Of a DNA stretch of 5,046 bases, positions 1 through 5,046 are shown piece by piece. The DNA is from Limisphaerales bacterium (GTDB taxonomy: Bacteria; Verrucomicrobiota; Verrucomicrobiia; Limisphaerales; UBA11358), in contig PKZR01000445.1 of the NCBI GenBank assembly GCA_003133815.1, positions 2,773 to 7,818 on the forward strand. The letters are read 5' to 3'. A program made the translations under genes and the position numbers. The notes beneath the pieces were generated by a model. That model saw only the letters and a program-made list of their open reading frames with translations, did not search any database and was not told the origin of the DNA. Every line of letters starts with the position of its first letter. Positions within the stretch are counted from its first letter, which is position 1.

Positions 1-1053
1 CAGGGCGATCCGGGCAGCTCGCACTTTTTTATTTCGCTCGAAGACGATTTGATGCGTCTGTTCGGCTCGGACCGCATCGCGAAGATGATGGAAAATTTCG
101 GGTTTGCCGAAGGCGACGAGCTGACGCACCCGGCGCTGAATTATTCCATTCAAAGCGCGCAGAAAAAAGTCGAGCAACATAATTTCCAGATCCGCAAGCG
201 CACTCTTGAATATGACGACGTGATGAACAAGCAGCGCGAAGTCATCTACGGCTTCCGCAACGAAATCATCCACGGCGAGGACGTTCGCGACCGGCTCATG
301 GATATCATCGAGGAGGTCGTAATCCTGAAAGTGGAGCAGTTCACCACTCCCGACGCAGACGTGACCGAATGGAAAATCCGCTCGCTCGCCGACTGGGTGA
401 ACCTGAACTTCCCGCTCGGTATGCCGGAAAGCGAAATCCTCAAAGCTGCGGAATCGGGAAAAGAAAAGCCGGTCTCCGGTTCACTTTTTGACGGCTTGAC
501 CGAGGCGCAATTTGCCGTTTGTAATTTTATTTCCGATAAAATCCGCAATGCCTACGATATCAAGATCAGTTTCGAGGAGCCGGAAAAGCTCGCGACCGTC
601 GAGCGCTATACGATTTTGACGGCGATCGACAAATTGTGGCAGGAGCATCTTTACGAGATGGACAGCCTGCGACACAGTATCGGCCTGCGCGCGCATGGCC
701 AGCGCGATCCGCTCGTCGAATACAAGACCGAGGCATTCAAGATTTTTGACGAACTGATGGTCAACGTAAAAACGGAGATCTGCCACAACGTCTTCCGCAG
801 CGCCTCAAGCATGATGGCGTTTGAAAATTTCCTGAAAAACGTCCCGCAACAAACCAAACACGATTCACCCAGCGCGTTTGGTCAGCCGCCCGCGGATGAC
901 AATAAATCCAAACCGAGTGATATTGTCAGCCAGGCAGCAGACGATATTTCAAAGCCCAAGCCCAAACCACAACGTTCCGGCCCGAAAGTCGGGCGCAACG
1001 ACCCGTGCCCCTGCGGAAGCGGCAAGAAATACAAGAACTGCTGCGGGCGTTAA
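1..1053 (+). CDS. secA: Preprotein translocase ATPase SecA, C-terminal part (5' truncated by window)
   Basis: SecA is the cytoplasmic ATPase motor that pushes unfolded preproteins through SecYEG. The reading frame is open from base 1 and gives 350 residues before TAA, so more than half of the usual 850-1000 residue protein lies to the left. The fragment opens with QGDPGSS and then LEDDLMRLFGSDRI, the end of the second nucleotide-binding domain. The long scaffold helix follows (around residues 53-88, with TLEYDDVMNKQREVIY), then a helical-wing region. Next comes the conserved scaffold/two-helix-finger segment with DKLWQEHLYEMDSLR and IGLRAHGQRDPLVEYK. After a Pro/Lys/Asp-rich linker (about residues 280-330) it ends in the zinc-binding tail: C336, C338, C347, C348 (CxCx8CC), which in other SecAs contacts SecB and phospholipid. 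No frameshift or missing core motif is seen. The identification is very secure. Confidence 0.98.
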   Translation, partial: QGDPGSSHFFISLEDDLMRLFGSDRIAKMMENFGFAEGDELTHPALNYSIQSAQKKVEQHNFQIRKRTLEYDDVMNKQREVIYGFRNEIIHGEDVRDRLMDIIEEVVILKVEQFTTPDADVTEWKIRSLADWVNLNFPLGMPESEILKAAESGKEKPVSGSLFDGLTEAQFAVCNFISDKIRNAYDIKISFEEPEKLATVERYTILTAIDKLWQEHLYEMDSLRHSIGLRAHGQRDPLVEYKTEAFKIFDELMVNVKTEICHNVFRSASSMMAFENFLKNVPQQTKHDSPSAFGQPPADDNKSKPSDIVSQAADDISKPKPKPQRSGPKVGRNDPCPCGSGKKYKNCCGR

Positions 1054-1068
1054 GCTGCAATTTTCTTT

Positions 1069-1101
1069 CCAAAATAAAACTTGCAGCATTTTGGTCTTTT
1101 G
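1069..1101 (+). terminator. Possible weak terminator hairpin after secA
   Basis: CCAAAAT and ATTTTGG can pair as a 7-bp stem with a 12-nt loop, followed by TCTTTTG. The stem is AT-rich and the U-run is interrupted, so termination would be inefficient at best. An alternative stem (1054-1060 with 1081-1087) interleaves with it. No other terminator candidate exists between secA and the ZIP gene, so partial read-through is plausible. Confidence 0.25.
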
Positions 1102-1106
1102 TTAAG

Positions 1107-1123
1107 TTGCAAACGATTTGCAA
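1107..1123. promoter_or_regulatory. Candidate operator palindrome upstream of ZIP gene
   Basis: TTGCAAA-CGA-TTTGCAA is a perfect 7-bp inverted repeat around a 3-bp centre, ending 8 bp before the ATG of the metal transporter. It is bracketed by two direct copies of TTAAG (1102-1106 and 1124-1128). The size and symmetry suit a dimeric repressor, and Fur-family regulators (Zur, Mur, Fur) commonly use AT-rich palindromes of this length over metal-uptake promoters. The symmetry is directly visible. The link to a metal regulator rests only on the neighbouring gene and is not a match to a consensus I can certify. As RNA it would make only a weak hairpin. Confidence 0.45.
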
Positions 1124-1131
1124 TTAAGATT

Positions 1132-2034
1132 ATGACTCTCTTATCACCCGTCTGGCTGCTCACCATTTACTGTGTCTTGGTTTTGCTCGCGTCGCTCGCG
1201 GGCGGCTGGGTGCTGCTGGTCATCCGTCCCACGCACACGCGCCTGCAACTGGCGACGAGCTTTGTGGCCGGTCTGATGCTGGGCATCGCGCTGCTGCATT
1301 TTCTGCCGGATGCGGCGGAGCAGTTGCATTCCGTTGACCGGACGGCGACGTGGGTACTGGGCGGATTCCTGGCGATGTTTTTTCTGCAACGTTTCTTCCA
1401 CTTTCACCATCACGACACGCCCGAGGGTGATCCCGAAGATTGCGACGCGCATGACCATGAGCACGACCAGGTTCACGAACACGCGCATCATGCGCACACG
1501 CTCGCGGACAAATCGGCGCAGCAGCTTTCCTGGGTCGGCACGGCGCTGGGATTGTCGCTGCATTCATTGTTCGACGGTTTGGCGCTTGCGGCTTCCGTCG
1601 TCGCAGGCGCACAAGGTCACGCGAAACTGGCGGGACTTGGTGTCGCGATGGTGGTGATTTTGCACAAGCCTTTCGACGCTCTCGCGATTTCGACCTTGAT
1701 GACGGCGAGCGGCAGTTCGCGGTTTTCCAGGCACCTGCTGAACTGGCTTTTTTCGCTGGTGAGTCCCATTGGCGCGATCTTGTTTTATTTTGGCGCAAGC
1801 CACTTCGCCGATTCCAACGGCGTGCTGCTCGGCTGCGCTCTGGCCTTTTGCACCGGAACATTTCTGTGCATCGCGAGCGCCGATCTGCTGCCCGAACTTC
1901 AATTCCATTCGCACGACCGCTTCAAATTGTCCATCGCGTTGCTGTTGGGATTGTCCGTAGCCGTGATCATCAAGCATTTCGAGGCCGACAATGATCCGGC
2001 GCCAGCGTCCACCGCGGCGCTATCAATAAATTGA
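1132..2034 (+). CDS. ZIP-family divalent metal transporter with His-rich loop
   Basis: ZIP permeases move Zn2+ or other divalent cations into the cytoplasm. The 300-residue product has about eight hydrophobic segments (roughly 8-31, 39-60, 72-90, 133-159, 163-191, 201-222, 228-250, 265-282), as expected for the family. The second segment ends in HFLPDA (H56, D60). The metal-site helices are visible as HSLFDG (H144, D148) and HKPFDA (H178, D182), where many ZIPs have Glu in place of these Asp residues. Between segments 3 and 4, residues 90-122 hold 12 His, 10 Asp/Glu and one Cys, the usual position of the ZIP metal-binding loop. I chose the ATG at 1132. A TTG 17 codons upstream would add a non-membrane leader through the palindrome and is less likely. 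No Shine-Dalgarno is seen. The next gene begins 33 bp later, suggesting co-transcription. Substrate unproven; zinc is the default guess. Confidence 0.9.
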   Translation: MTLLSPVWLLTIYCVLVLLASLAGGWVLLVIRPTHTRLQLATSFVAGLMLGIALLHFLPDAAEQLHSVDRTATWVLGGFLAMFFLQRFFHFHHHDTPEGDPEDCDAHDHEHDQVHEHAHHAHTLADKSAQQLSWVGTALGLSLHSLFDGLALAASVVAGAQGHAKLAGLGVAMVVILHKPFDALAISTLMTASGSSRFSRHLLNWLFSLVSPIGAILFYFGASHFADSNGVLLGCALAFCTGTFLCIASADLLPELQFHSHDRFKLSIALLLGLSVAVIIKHFEADNDPAPASTAALSIN

Positions 2035-2067
2035 ACTACGCTCTGATTATTATTTGATAAAACTGAA

Positions 2068-2409
2068 ATGCCATTTCGCCGGAACCAGATAAGCCGTCGC
2101 ACCCGCGAAAGAGTTTTCCGCGTAACGGCGGCGGTGTCGCTGGCAGTTTGGCTCGTCATGGCGGCGGCGGAAATTTATTCGCCGATTCACGCATGGCTGC
2201 ACGGCGGAACAATCCCTGATGACGACGACGATTGCGCCATTGTCGCCATCGCGCACGGCAAGGTTGAAACTGTAACGCCCGCCGCCGACGTTTCTGTTCC
2301 AATAACGTGGATTGAAGCTGCTCCGCAAATCGAGTTCTCGGTTTTTGACTCCGCCATTGCATTTCTCCCCGATGGCCGCGGACCGCCCGCTCTTCCTGCC
2401 GTTTCTTAA
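2068..2409 (+). CDS. Small membrane-anchored/secreted protein, DUF2946-like (tentative)
   Basis: The 113-residue product has a basic N-terminus (RR and R-rich, residues 4-18), one hydrophobic helix (about 19-35, AAVSLAVWLVMAAAE), then a polar remainder, so it should be a signal-anchored or secreted protein facing the periplasm. After the helix come H41 and H45 (HAWLHGG), five consecutive Asp and a Cys (D51-C56), and H63. The C-terminus has RGPPA (104-108). This layout (signal helix, a His/Asp/Cys patch, a terminal R-x-PP motif) reminds me of DUF2946 proteins, small proteins often encoded beside metal-related TonB receptors, but I cannot confirm membership. Its position between a ZIP transporter and a TonB receptor supports a metal-related accessory role, which is inference. 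The ATG at 2068 is the first in frame and has an A-rich leader without Shine-Dalgarno. Its reality as a gene is supported by tight spacing and a clear N-terminal helix. Confidence 0.75.
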   Translation: MPFRRNQISRRTRERVFRVTAAVSLAVWLVMAAAEIYSPIHAWLHGGTIPDDDDDCAIVAIAHGKVETVTPAADVSVPITWIEAAPQIEFSVFDSAIAFLPDGRGPPALPAVS

Positions 2410-2418
2410 TTCATCGTC

Positions 2419-2445
2419 TTCAGGCAACGCGTGTCGTTGCCTGAA
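2419..2445. terminator. Strong hairpin, probable intrinsic terminator
   Basis: TTCAGGCAACG (2419-2429) pairs perfectly with CGTTGCCTGAA (2435-2445), giving an 11-bp stem and a 5-nt loop (CGTGT). It begins 10 bp after the stop codon of the small protein. Downstream is ATCCCGTTTCATTTA, only moderately T-rich, so a Rho-independent terminator with an imperfect U-tract or an mRNA 3'-end stabilising hairpin are both possible. It separates the ZIP/small-protein unit from the receptor operon. Confidence 0.7.
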
Positions 2446-2553
2446 ATCCCGTTTCATTTAACCCAATCTTTGCTCGCGCCGCGTGGCGTTTTGCAAAGCG
2501 AGTGTCCTTGAAGATTCGCGGAAGTGTTTGAGAATTTAACTCTTTTAAAATTT
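2446..2553 (+). promoter_or_regulatory. Leader/promoter region of the TonB receptor operon
   Basis: This 108-bp stretch lies between the hairpin and the receptor start. Because a terminator-like hairpin precedes it, the receptor operon should have its own promoter here. A weak sigma70-like pair can be drawn (TTGAAG at 2508-2513, GAGAAT at 2530-2535, 16-bp spacer), but the match is too poor to assert. The last 30 bases are A/T-rich and contain no Shine-Dalgarno. It is too short to hold a cobalamin riboswitch and no B12-box-like segment is seen. Confidence 0.4.
2487..2500. promoter_or_regulatory. TTTGCAAA near-palindrome upstream of receptor gene
   Basis: CGTTTTGCAAAGCG is a 14-bp palindrome with a single mismatched pair, 54 bp before the receptor ATG. 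It contains the TTGCAAA half-site that also forms the palindrome before the ZIP gene. CTCGC (2473-2477) and GCGAG (2498-2502) form an additional short inverted repeat around it. A shared regulator is possible, but the core is short and chance is not excluded. Confidence 0.3.
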
Positions 2554-4854
2554 ATGAAAACGTTTGCAGAAAGAAAAAATAGAAATCGCCGGTTGTATTA
2601 TGCAGTTATTTCGTCGGTCGCACTGTCTTGTGGCAACACGGCCTTGGCTCAGACAAATGTCGTGCCGGCCGCGACAAACTCAATCGCGCCGGATACGGCG
2701 ACGAACGCGGTGGATTCAGGCAGTTCAACCAACGTCTCCAATCTCGGCAACATCACGGTTGTCGGCCAGCTGGATCAGGCGCGCAGCCAGATTTCGCCGG
2801 ACTTGGGCGCGACGACCTACACGCAGACCAAGGAGCAGATCGAATCCGAATCGCAGGGCGGCAACGCGCCGATGAGCCAGGTCATCTTGCGCGCGCCGGG
2901 CGTGGCGGGGGACAATGCGGCGAGCGGCGAACTGCATGTGCGCGGCGAGCACGCGAATTTGCAGTATCGCGTCAACGACGTGCTGCTGCCGGAAGGCATA
3001 TCTGGATTCGGATTGGAGCTTGATCCGCGTTTCGTGGATTCGATGCAGCTCATCACCGGCTCGCTGCCCGCGCAATATGGCTTCCGCACGGCGGGCGTCG
3101 TGGACATCCAGACCAAGAGCGGCGCGTTTGACAACGGTGGCACGGCGGAAATCTACGGCGGCAGTTACGACACAATTCGCCCAAGCTTTGAACTCGGCGG
3201 CGCGCAGGGGAAACTGAATTACTTCATTGACGGCAGCTACGATCACAACGCCCTGGGCATTGAAGATCCGACCGCCAGCCACAGCGCGATTCATGACCAC
3301 ACGGATCAATACAAGACGTTCACTTATTTGTCCTACGTCTTGGACGACACAAGCCGGGTCAACTTCATGGGCAGTTTGTCCTACAGCGATTTTCAGATTC
3401 CGAACACGCCCGGGCTTGCCGCCGGCGCTCCCGCCACCTCCAACGGCGCGACACCGGTTCCATGGTATTCGGCAATGCCCGGCCAGTCCGCGACCAGCTT
3501 CAATTCCACCGGCCTGAACGAAAACCAGAATGAGCAGAATGATTACGGCGTCGTGAGCTACCAGAAATCGGCAGGTCAACTGGACTATCAAGTTTCCGCC
3601 ATCGGCCGGAACAGCGACGTGCATTTCACGCCCGACCCGGTTGGCGACCTTTACTTCAACGGCGTGGCCAGCGACGTGCAAAAGAAGCTTTATTCCGGTG
3701 GATTGCAGGCCGACGGCAGTTTCGAGCTTAACGACAAGCATACAATTCGCGGCGGCTTCATGTCGCTGGAAGAATCGGTTTCTGCGAACTCGACGACGAC
3801 CGTATTTCCAGTTGATGCCAACGGCAATCCGACCGGCCCGGCGTTTCCCATCGCGGACAACGACACGTTGCACGGATTGTTCGCGGGTATTTATTTGCAG
3901 GACGAATGGAAGTTAACGGAGCAGCTCACGCTCAATTACGGCGCACGCTTTGACGAATATTCTTCCACGTTCGACAAGGAAAACCAGTTAAGCCCGCGCG
4001 TGAACTTGATTTACCAGCCGGAGGATTCCACGACCTTGCACGCGGGCTACGCACGCTATTTCACGCCGCCGCCGGTCGAGGATGTCTCCGCCAGCAGCGT
4101 GGCGCAATTCAACGGCACCTCCAACGCATCCGGCACCGGCCAGGACGATTCCGTGAAGGCCGAGCGCGCGAATTATTTCGACGCGGGCGTCTCCCAAAAA
4201 ATCGGAAAGCACCTGCAAGTCGGCGTGGACGGCTATTACAAGCAGGCGAAAAACCAGCTCGACGATGGGTTGTTCGGCCAGACGCTCATCCTCTCGGCGT
4301 TCAACTATGCCGAGGGAAAAGTTTATGGCGTGGAATTCACCGGCAGTTACGACCTCGGCGGATTTTCCTCCTATGCGAACATCGCGCTCGGCGAGGCGTT
4401 CGGCAAGGACATCAATTCGGCGCAATTTTTGTTCAGCCCGAACGACCTGGCTTACATCCAGAACAACTGGATCAATCTCGACCACGCGCAGACCGTCACC
4501 GGCTCGTTCGGCGCGGCCTACACCTGGAATGAAGGCGCCAATCACGCCACGCGCGTTTATGTGGACGCGATTTACGGCAGCGGCCTGAGGGCCGACGGCG
4601 GCGGCACGGAAGACGGAACGCCCGCCGGTGCTCCCATCCCCAACAGCACGACGGTTCCGGCGTATTATTCGGTCAACCTCGGCGCGGAACAAAGCTGGAA
4701 AATCAACCGGGACAAAACCTTGCAAGCCCGCGTGGATGTCGTGAACGTCACCGACAATTCCTACGAACTGCGCGACGGCTCCGGCATCGGCGTCAACGCC
4801 GCGTCCTACGGCGAACGCCTCGGCTTCTTCGGCTCAATCAGTCTTGTGTTCTAA
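2554..4854 (+). CDS. TonB-dependent outer-membrane receptor (probable metal or metal-complex uptake)
   Basis: TonB-dependent receptors are 22-strand outer-membrane barrels closed by an N-terminal plug, importing scarce ligands with energy from TonB-ExbB-ExbD. The 766-residue product is of normal length. Residues 1-32 form a signal peptide (basic start, hydrophobic 15-25, TALA before the cut at about 32/33). A Thr/Asn/Ala/Pro/Ser-rich spacer follows to about 65, then ITVVGQ (67-72), the likely TonB box. The plug runs about 78-190 with ILRAPGV, ELHVRGEHANLQYRVNDV and GSLPAQYGFRTAGVVDIQTK. The rest is barrel: alternating strands with turn-rich loops, ending in GFFGSISLVF, with the terminal Phe expected for BAM recognition. 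Near residues 243-249 is a His cluster (HSAIHDH), and the C-terminal NVTDNSYELRDGSGIGV is typical of one TonB-receptor subgroup. The ATG at 2554 is preferred over a GTG at 2524 because it gives a compact signal peptide. An exbB-like gene follows after 17 bp. Metal as ligand is inferred from the neighbours. Confidence 0.93.
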   Translation: MKTFAERKNRNRRLYYAVISSVALSCGNTALAQTNVVPAATNSIAPDTATNAVDSGSSTNVSNLGNITVVGQLDQARSQISPDLGATTYTQTKEQIESESQGGNAPMSQVILRAPGVAGDNAASGELHVRGEHANLQYRVNDVLLPEGISGFGLELDPRFVDSMQLITGSLPAQYGFRTAGVVDIQTKSGAFDNGGTAEIYGGSYDTIRPSFELGGAQGKLNYFIDGSYDHNALGIEDPTASHSAIHDHTDQYKTFTYLSYVLDDTSRVNFMGSLSYSDFQIPNTPGLAAGAPATSNGATPVPWYSAMPGQSATSFNSTGLNENQNEQNDYGVVSYQKSAGQLDYQVSAIGRNSDVHFTPDPVGDLYFNGVASDVQKKLYSGGLQADGSFELNDKHTIRGGFMSLEESVSANSTTTVFPVDANGNPTGPAFPIADNDTLHGLFAGIYLQDEWKLTEQLTLNYGARFDEYSSTFDKENQLSPRVNLIYQPEDSTTLHAGYARYFTPPPVEDVSASSVAQFNGTSNASGTGQDDSVKAERANYFDAGVSQKIGKHLQVGVDGYYKQAKNQLDDGLFGQTLILSAFNYAEGKVYGVEFTGSYDLGGFSSYANIALGEAFGKDINSAQFLFSPNDLAYIQNNWINLDHAQTVTGSFGAAYTWNEGANHATRVYVDAIYGSGLRADGGGTEDGTPAGAPIPNSTTVPAYYSVNLGAEQSWKINRDKTLQARVDVVNVTDNSYELRDGSGIGVNAASYGERLGFFGSISLVF

Positions 4855-4871
4855 ATTCAAACAACAAAATT

Positions 4872-5046
4872 ATGATCAAAATATTCCTCAACGGCGGCCC
4901 GGTCATGTGGCCGCTCCTGTGCTGCTCCATCGTCACCGTCGCCACGGTGCTGGAGCGGTTGTTCTTCATCCTCCGCGAACACTCGCGGCGCAAACCGGAA
5001 CTCGTGGACCAAATCCTCGAACGCGTCGAGCACCACGACCTCGACG
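4872..5046 (+). CDS. exbB: ExbB/TolQ/MotA-family proton channel subunit, N-terminal part (3' truncated by window)
   Basis: ExbB is the inner-membrane pentameric part of the motor that uses the proton gradient to energise TonB. The 58 visible residues start with MIKIFLNGGPVMWPLL, the classic N-terminus of the short ExbB/MotA-type proteins (GGPVMxPLL), followed by one membrane helix (about 11-34) and the LERLFFILRE motif that opens the cytoplasmic domain. The remaining helices, with the channel-lining Thr residues, lie beyond the right edge. It is the first gene after the receptor, 17 bp from its stop, with an A-rich leader (ACAACAAAATT) and no Shine-Dalgarno, so it is almost certainly in the receptor operon. 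ExbD and TonB genes would be expected next. TolQ or a MotA-like paralogue is possible from the N-terminus alone, but the receptor neighbour favours ExbB. Confidence 0.88.
   Translation, partial: MIKIFLNGGPVMWPLLCCSIVTVATVLERLFFILREHSRRKPELVDQILERVEHHDLD

Larger units (their letters stand above)
1050..1131. repeat. TGCAA-rich spacer with direct and inverted repeats (secA to ZIP gene)
   Basis: The 78-bp gap between secA and the next gene is packed with related short elements. TTAAGCTGCAA at 1050-1060 overlaps the secA stop codon, and TTAAGTTGCAA at 1102-1112 matches it at 10 of 11 bases, start to start 52 bp apart (about five helical turns). GCTGCAA (1054-1060) is an exact inverted repeat of TTGCAGC (1081-1087). 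CCAAAAT (1069-1075) is an exact inverted repeat of ATTTTGG (1088-1094). The repeats are read directly from the sequence. A role as regulator binding sites is an inference. Confidence 0.6.

Noticed and set aside
1081..1131. Upstream TTG start extending the ZIP protein by 17 residues
   Set aside because: The extension would translate through the inverted repeats and the palindrome and adds no membrane segment. The ATG at 1132 gives a normal ZIP N-terminus.
1220..1861. Antisense open frame (213 codons) across the ZIP gene
   Set aside because: The product is Arg/Pro/Ser-rich low complexity without motifs, opposite a gene with clear ZIP signatures. It is a shadow frame.
2050..2457. Antisense open frame (135 codons) opposite the small protein
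   Set aside because: It was considered as the real gene instead of the + strand one. Its translation is Arg/Asn-rich with no membrane helix, and its 5' end runs through the terminator-like hairpin. The + strand frame has a convincing N-terminal helix and operon spacing.
2524..2553. Upstream GTG start extending the receptor by 10 residues
   Set aside because: It would place a non-basic stretch before the signal peptide. The ATG at 2554 followed by MKTFAERKNRNRR gives a standard signal peptide start.
2446..2553. Riboswitch (for example cobalamin) in the receptor leader
   Set aside because: The leader is only about 108 bp after the hairpin and contains no B12-box-like segment or other conserved aptamer core that I can recognise.
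2725..3873. Long antisense open frame (382 codons) across the receptor gene
   Set aside because: It lies wholly opposite a well supported receptor gene in GC-rich DNA. Its translation is Arg/Val/Ala-rich with no recognisable domain, which is typical of a codon-bias shadow.
3988..4725. Antisense open frame (245 codons) at the receptor 3' end
   Set aside because: It is opposite conserved barrel and C-terminal receptor sequence, and no family features are visible.
1..5046. Mobile elements, CRISPR arrays, tRNA or rRNA genes
   Set aside because: No transposase or integrase-like frames, no regularly spaced repeats, and no tRNA- or rRNA-like segments were seen. Genes occupy nearly the whole window.

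Overview
The window holds the 3' end of a secA gene followed by a compact cluster that looks like a TonB-dependent metal-uptake locus. All five genes are on the + strand: secA (5' truncated), a ZIP-family metal transporter, a small Asp/His-containing membrane-anchored protein of uncertain family, a complete TonB-dependent outer-membrane receptor, and the first 58 codons of an ExbB/TolQ-type proton-channel subunit that runs off the right edge.

Organism: an outer-membrane receptor plus ExbB means a diderm bacterium. The DNA is moderately GC-rich, but the four visible start codons sit behind A/T-rich leaders with no Shine-Dalgarno sequence. That combination, together with the style of the SecA C-terminus and the Thr/Asn/Ala/Pro-rich linker after the receptor signal peptide, makes me favour Verrucomicrobiota (Pedosphaera/Limisphaerales-like). 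This is an inference from style, not a phylogenetic placement.

Layout: 1-1053 secA C-terminal 350 codons, ending in the CxCx8CC zinc-binding tail. 1054-1131 is a 78-bp spacer unusually dense in TGCAA-type repeats: two overlapping inverted repeats, a near-identical 11-mer repeated 52 bp apart, and a perfect 7-3-7 palindrome just before the next start codon. 1132-2034 is the ZIP transporter with a 12-His cytoplasmic-type loop. 2068-2409 is the small protein, 33 bp downstream and probably co-transcribed. 2419-2445 is a strong 11-bp hairpin, the best terminator candidate here. 2446-2553 is the leader of the receptor gene and carries a second TTGCAAA palindrome. 2554-4854 is the receptor, and 4872-5046 is exbB-like, 17 bp downstream and surely in the same operon.

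How the genes may work together: the receptor would take a metal or metal complex across the outer membrane, energised by the ExbB-containing motor encoded downstream, and the ZIP permease would carry the ion across the inner membrane. The small protein may be a periplasmic or membrane accessory. Zinc is the most natural guess because of the ZIP family and the His-rich segments, but nothing in the sequence fixes the substrate. The palindromes upstream of both the ZIP gene and the receptor gene are candidates for a shared metal-responsive operator.
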